Source of the DNA: Rhodospirillales bacterium
GTDB taxonomy: Bacteria; Pseudomonadota; Alphaproteobacteria; Rhodospirillales; Shumkoniaceae
NCBI GenBank assembly: GCA_028281785.1
Contig: JANQJG010000036.1
Span: 1 to 64,000 of the forward strand
Direction: 5' to 3'
Length of the DNA stretch: 64,000 nucleotides
Below, piece after piece: positions 60,739 to 64,000 of this stretch. Every line of letters begins with the position of its first letter. Position 1 is the first letter of the stretch. The notes beneath the pieces are model-generated. The model saw only the letters and a list, made by a program, of their open reading frames with translations, searched no databases and was not told the origin of the DNA. The translations under genes and the position numbers were made by a program.

Positions 60739-61605
60739 TCAGCGTTCCGATGGATCCTTGGCCTTGTCGGGCGAGTCGATCTGCTTTCTGTCTTCCGGAA
60801 GCAGGAGTCCGCGAACCCGGCGTCCTCCTTCCTTGCAGCTTTTGAGCCTGCTGATGCCGGTTTCGAGGTTCACTTCCGCCGTGCAGCCGGCGAGGGTGTT
60901 CTCACCGCGCACGATTGTAACCTCTCCCGTTAGTGTAGCGATACTGGTTTCAACATCGTAAACGCCGCGATCCGCCCAGGCCTCGTCCTGGGGCGTCACG
61001 ATGTGGATGTTGTCGAATGCCTCCACCCGATGGATGCGGTTCTTGCCTTCTTGATCTCGACGGAAATGGGCCACCAGCACGTCGCCGCGCAAGCTGTTTT
61101 CACCGCGACGCGCATAGGCGTTGCCGCGCGCAACGGCCATTTGTTTTACGTTGAAGTATTCAAGCTGCTGATCGGCTGTGATCTCGTCCTCGCCGCTCGT
61201 CAGGCGCACCTTGCGGCCACTCAGCACGAGCACCGCTTTTTCGACGTCGTAGACGCCGGCGTCGCCCCAGGCCCGCTCGGTCTGGGAGGAGATCTCCACA
61301 GATCCCTCGGCGTCCAGCCGGGAGATTTCGTTTCCGCCCGCTTCCGACTTCCGATAGTAGGCGCGCAGGATATCGGCGCGGACCTCGACTTCACCGCGGA
61401 TGGCCCGTGCGTTTCCGCGCGCCACCACAACCTCGTTGTCCTGCTGCCATTCAATCCCGTCGTCGGCCTCGATCTCGATGGGCTGGTCGGAGTCGCCCGC
61501 TCCGAAGTTGAGCATTTGGCCCCACGCGCCGCCATCGAATACCAGCAGAAACGCCGCTGTCACGACAGCCACTCGCGGAAGGAGGGAACGACCGCGGCAC
61601 CTCAT
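60739..61605 (-). CDS. lptA: LPS transport periplasmic protein LptA
   Basis: This 288-residue protein has a signal peptide (residues 1-29, ending GAWGQM) and two OstA-like beta-jellyroll repeats (EVVVARGNARAIRGEVEVRAD, then QMAVARGNAYARRGENSLRGDVLVA). It bridges LPS from LptC to LptD. The C-terminus is charged (DRKQIDSPDKAKDPSER). Its ATG overlaps the lptC stop by 4 bases. Confidence 0.92.
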   Translation of the reverse strand: MRCRGRSLLPRVAVVTAAFLLVFDGGAWGQMLNFGAGDSDQPIEIEADDGIEWQQDNEVVVARGNARAIRGEVEVRADILRAYYRKSEAGGNEISRLDAEGSVEISSQTERAWGDAGVYDVEKAVLVLSGRKVRLTSGEDEITADQQLEYFNVKQMAVARGNAYARRGENSLRGDVLVAHFRRDQEGKNRIHRVEAFDNIHIVTPQDEAWADRGVYDVETSIATLTGEVTIVRGENTLAGCTAEVNLETGISRLKSCKEGGRRVRGLLLPEDRKQIDSPDKAKDPSER

Positions 61606-62339
61606 TGGGGGTCCTGACGGGTTACCCCCGGATAGAGCGTCAGGCTCGATTTGCCCGTGAAATGGATCCGACCTCCGCGTTTCTCCAGGCGAAAGCCCTC
61701 CGCCGTAATGTGTCCGAACGGCCCATGTCCGTCGACGATTTCGTCTCCCGAGGCGATGCTGTTGGCGAGATCGATCATCGCCCTGGAGGTCTCGAACTCA
61801 TAGCCTGAATCATGGTAGAGATTGACTTCTCCCATGAGTTCCAGCGTCCTATCCGGCGGCAGAAGGACTCCCGACTCGGCCGTCAGCACGACCCAGGTGT
61901 CGTCCTCCAGAATCATATCCGCCTTTGGCATTTCGAACTCGACCGGATCCGCCGTTTCCCAGAAGTCGGCCGACGGTGTGATGTTTTTCGCGAGATCGGC
62001 GGTCAACGAGAAGGGCTGGTCCTGAGAGTCGAAGCCCACGAGACGGGGATTGACCATTTCGAGGTCCATCGCCTCCGTCGCCGCCAGCGAGCTGAAACCC
62101 ACGCGAAATCTTTTTTCCGAAGGGTTCAAATGCGGCCAGGTCAGCACCACGCCGATCAGGACAAGAGCGATAAAGGGCAACAGAAACTTCATCGCGCCGA
62201 CGAATCGGCTGTAAGTGGTGCTGAGTTGGCGGGCGGCGGCCCATTCGGCGCCCTCCGCGAGCCGCCGCGGGGCTCGTTCCATGATGCCCTCGGCGACCGG
62301 CCGTATCGTCAGGCTGTTATCTTGCGTCACCACGCTCAT
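61602..62339 (-). CDS. lptC: LPS export system protein LptC
   Basis: This 245-residue protein has an N-terminal cytosolic segment of about 50 residues, one membrane helix (residues 52-68, KFLLPFIALVLIGVVLTW), and a periplasmic LptC-type beta domain. It is longer than E. coli LptC (191) because of the cytosolic arm. It starts 7 bases after kpsF and overlaps lptA. Confidence 0.9.
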   Translation of the reverse strand: MSVVTQDNSLTIRPVAEGIMERAPRRLAEGAEWAAARQLSTTYSRFVGAMKFLLPFIALVLIGVVLTWPHLNPSEKRFRVGFSSLAATEAMDLEMVNPRLVGFDSQDQPFSLTADLAKNITPSADFWETADPVEFEMPKADMILEDDTWVVLTAESGVLLPPDRTLELMGEVNLYHDSGYEFETSRAMIDLANSIASGDEIVDGHGPFGHITAEGFRLEKRGGRIHFTGKSSLTLYPGVTRQDPQ

Positions 62340-62346
62340 GGTGGCC

Positions 62347-63342
62347 TCAAGCGACTCCCGCGCGCAGGCAATCGTGAATATGGACGATCCCGCTCGGCCG
62401 GCCGTCCGAGACGACGAATAGGTTCGTGATCGTACGTGCGTTCATCAATCGCAAGGCTTCGCTGGCCAGGACGTCGGGACGGATGGTTTGAGGGTTGGAC
62501 GTCATCACTTCAACGGCCGGCTTGGCGAGGAGGTCCTGGCTCATATGCCGCCTCAAATCCCCGTCGGTCACGATACCTACAAGCATACCGTCATCGTCCA
62601 CGACGCCGACACAGCCAAAACCCTTGCCCGTCATGGTGATCAGGACGTCGGCCATCACCGCGCCCGGCTCGACCAATGGCAAATCAGATCCGCCATGCAT
62701 GATATCGGAGATTTTGAGGAGTTTTCTGCCAAGCCGTCCGCCGGGGTGGAGAATCTGGTAGTCGTCCCGCGAGAAGCCTTTGCGCTCCAAAAGGGCGACG
62801 GAAAGGGCATCGCCCAGCGCCATCATGATCGTGGTCGAGGTCGTCGGCGCCAGCCCCATCGGGCAGGCCTCGACATGTCCGGGTAGAACAAGAGCGACGT
62901 CCGCGGCACGCGCGAGCGCGCTCCCGCCGTCTCCCGTGATTGCGATGACGGGGATCGCGAAGCGCTTTGCATAGCCGAGAAGATCCGCGAGTTCCGCCGT
63001 TTCTCCCGAGTTCGACAAAGCGAGCAGGGCGTCCCCCTCGACAATCATGCCCAGATCCCCGTGGCTCGCATCGGCGGGGTGCACAAACAGCGCCGGCGTG
63101 CCGGTCGAGGCCAGGGTCGCGGCGATCTTCCGGGCCACCTGACCGCTCTTGCCCATGCCGGTGACGACGACCCGGCCGGGGAGTTCCGCCAACCGGTCCA
63201 ACGCCTCCAAGACGGCCGAACCCACCTCCCTCGCGGCGGCCTCGATTCCCGCTGCCTCAAGGCGCAGCACCCGGCGCACCGAGTCAAGATCCCGGTTCGA
63301 ATCGAGATCAACCGTTAGCGGGAGTCTCTCCGGCGAGTTCAT
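62347..63342 (-). CDS. kpsF: arabinose-5-phosphate isomerase, KpsF/KdsD/GutQ family
   Basis: This 331-residue enzyme makes D-arabinose-5-phosphate for KDO synthesis. The SIS domain has VVTGMGKSGQVARKIAATLASTG and LALSNSGETAEL; the C-terminal half has two CBS domains (from about residue 205). It precedes lptC by 7 bases, so it is the first gene of the kpsF-lptC-lptA-lptB series, joining KDO and LPS export. The gene name is interchangeable with kdsD. Confidence 0.93.
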   Translation of the reverse strand: MNSPERLPLTVDLDSNRDLDSVRRVLRLEAAGIEAAAREVGSAVLEALDRLAELPGRVVVTGMGKSGQVARKIAATLASTGTPALFVHPADASHGDLGMIVEGDALLALSNSGETAELADLLGYAKRFAIPVIAITGDGGSALARAADVALVLPGHVEACPMGLAPTTSTTIMMALGDALSVALLERKGFSRDDYQILHPGGRLGRKLLKISDIMHGGSDLPLVEPGAVMADVLITMTGKGFGCVGVVDDDGMLVGIVTDGDLRRHMSQDLLAKPAVEVMTSNPQTIRPDVLASEALRLMNARTITNLFVVSDGRPSGIVHIHDCLRAGVA

Positions 63343-63511
63343 GGTATTTCGTCTTCTGGTTTCGAAACGGCGCCTCTATTTCACGCCCCGGAGGTCTGGG
63401 TCGCGACCCCGGTCGGCGCCCGATCTTTCGGCTGTTCCATCCAGTATGGGCCCGCGGAACACGGAGGTCAATGAATCGAGTAATTTCTTGCACTTCAGCA
63501 AAGTGTTGAAA

Positions 63512-64000
63512 TCAATGCTCGAAGATGTTCGGCGCATCCCAACCGAGAAGATCCAGCTCCGCCCGAGCCGGCAGGAAGTCAAAGCAGGCCTGGGCCAAAG
63601 CGGCCCGTCCCTCCCGCGCGAGCAAGGCGTCCAAGCGCTCGCGCAAGGCGTGGAGATGAACGACGTCTCCGGCGGCATATCTGAGTTGCTGCGGGGCCAG
63701 GCTCGCGGCTCCCCAATCCGACGTCTGCTGTTCCTTGGAGAGTTCAACCCCCAGAAGATCTCGGCACAAATCCTTCAAACCGTGGCGATCGGTATAGGTT
63801 CGCGTCATCTTGGAGGCGATCTTCGTGCAATAGACCGGCCGACATGCGATGCCGAGATACCGCCGGATCACAGCCACATCGAAGCGCGCGAAATGAAACA
63901 GCTTGGTGATGTCGGGATCGCCGAGAAGCCGTTTCAGGTTGGGCGCGTCATAACTGCCCTTCGCGAACTGGACGAGATGGCATGTGCCGTCCCCGCCCGA
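63512..64000 (-). CDS. rnd: ribonuclease D, 5' end missing
   Basis: This is the C-terminal 162 residues of an RNase D-like DEDD exonuclease involved in tRNA 3' maturation. The frame is open across the window edge. Visible are DAPNLKRLLGDPDITKLFHFARFDVAVIRRYLG, the DLCRDLLGVELSKEQQTSDWG segment and the exonuclease-III Tyr-Asp region AAGDVVHLHAL. It ends at TGA or TAG 63512, so it lacks HRDC domains: this is the short form. The rest lies beyond 64000. Confidence 0.88.
   Translation of the reverse strand, partial: SGGDGTCHLVQFAKGSYDAPNLKRLLGDPDITKLFHFARFDVAVIRRYLGIACRPVYCTKIASKMTRTYTDRHGLKDLCRDLLGVELSKEQQTSDWGAASLAPQQLRYAAGDVVHLHALRERLDALLAREGRAALAQACFDFLPARAELDLLGWDAPNIFEH

Overview
The window is a GC-rich chromosomal segment from an alphaproteobacterium, most like a Rhodospirillales-type free-living species. 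This rests on lineage-typical genes and gene orders: a TIGR02300 zinc-ribbon/acidic protein, DUF1150 and DUF1194 proteins, a short HprK next to a ChvG/ChvI two-component pair, AddAB instead of RecBCD, and the ihfB-lapA-pyrF-trpFBA-accD-folC block. No phage, insertion sequence, CRISPR array or rRNA was seen. There is one tRNA gene, tRNA-Ala(GGC).

Layout. 0.2-10 kb, mostly minus strand: uppP, gltD-gltB, a small membrane coiled-coil protein and pckA. 10-18 kb, plus strand: chvI-chvG, hprK, rapZ, an EIIA(Man)-like protein, HPr and EI (a PTS phosphorelay with no sugar permease), then ahcY. 18-30.6 kb: a PAS-type kinase whose catalytic His is Gln, a ferredoxin-NADP reductase on the minus strand, tsaE, amgK-murU (cell-wall sugar recycling), addB-addA and trxA. 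30.7-42.4 kb, minus strand: aroA-cmk-rpsA-sppA-ihfB-lapA-pyrF-trpF-trpB-trpA-accD-folC in transcription order. 42.6-48.7 kb: the TIGR02300 gene, tRNA-Ala with a strong terminator, then a less conserved patch with a molbindin, an unknown 86-residue protein, a HAD/multi-pass membrane fusion, a secreted vWA (DUF1194) protein, a 1-Cys peroxiredoxin and a TetR/COQ9-like protein. Two pockets here are clearly AT-richer than the rest. 48.9-55.9 kb, plus strand: a complete SUF iron-sulfur operon (rrf2-sufB-sufC-sufD-sufS-sufU-sufT-sufA-grxD). 56-57 kb: a small heat-shock protein and a DUF1150 protein. 57-64 kb, minus strand: rnd (partial), kpsF, lptC-lptA-lptB, rpoN, hpf and ptsN.

How it fits together. 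Two regulatory PTS branches lie in the window: the hprK/EIIA/HPr/EI cluster beside ChvGI and pckA (carbon and envelope signalling), and ptsN beside rpoN and hpf (nitrogen and stationary phase). Envelope supply is also prominent: UppP, AmgK/MurU, LptABC and the KpsF/KdsD isomerase. Nearly every gene is a recognisable housekeeping gene. The items that most deserve follow-up are the Gln-substituted kinase, the HAD-membrane fusion, two or three structured 5' leaders, the Rrf2 palindrome, and the apparent CTG start of folC.
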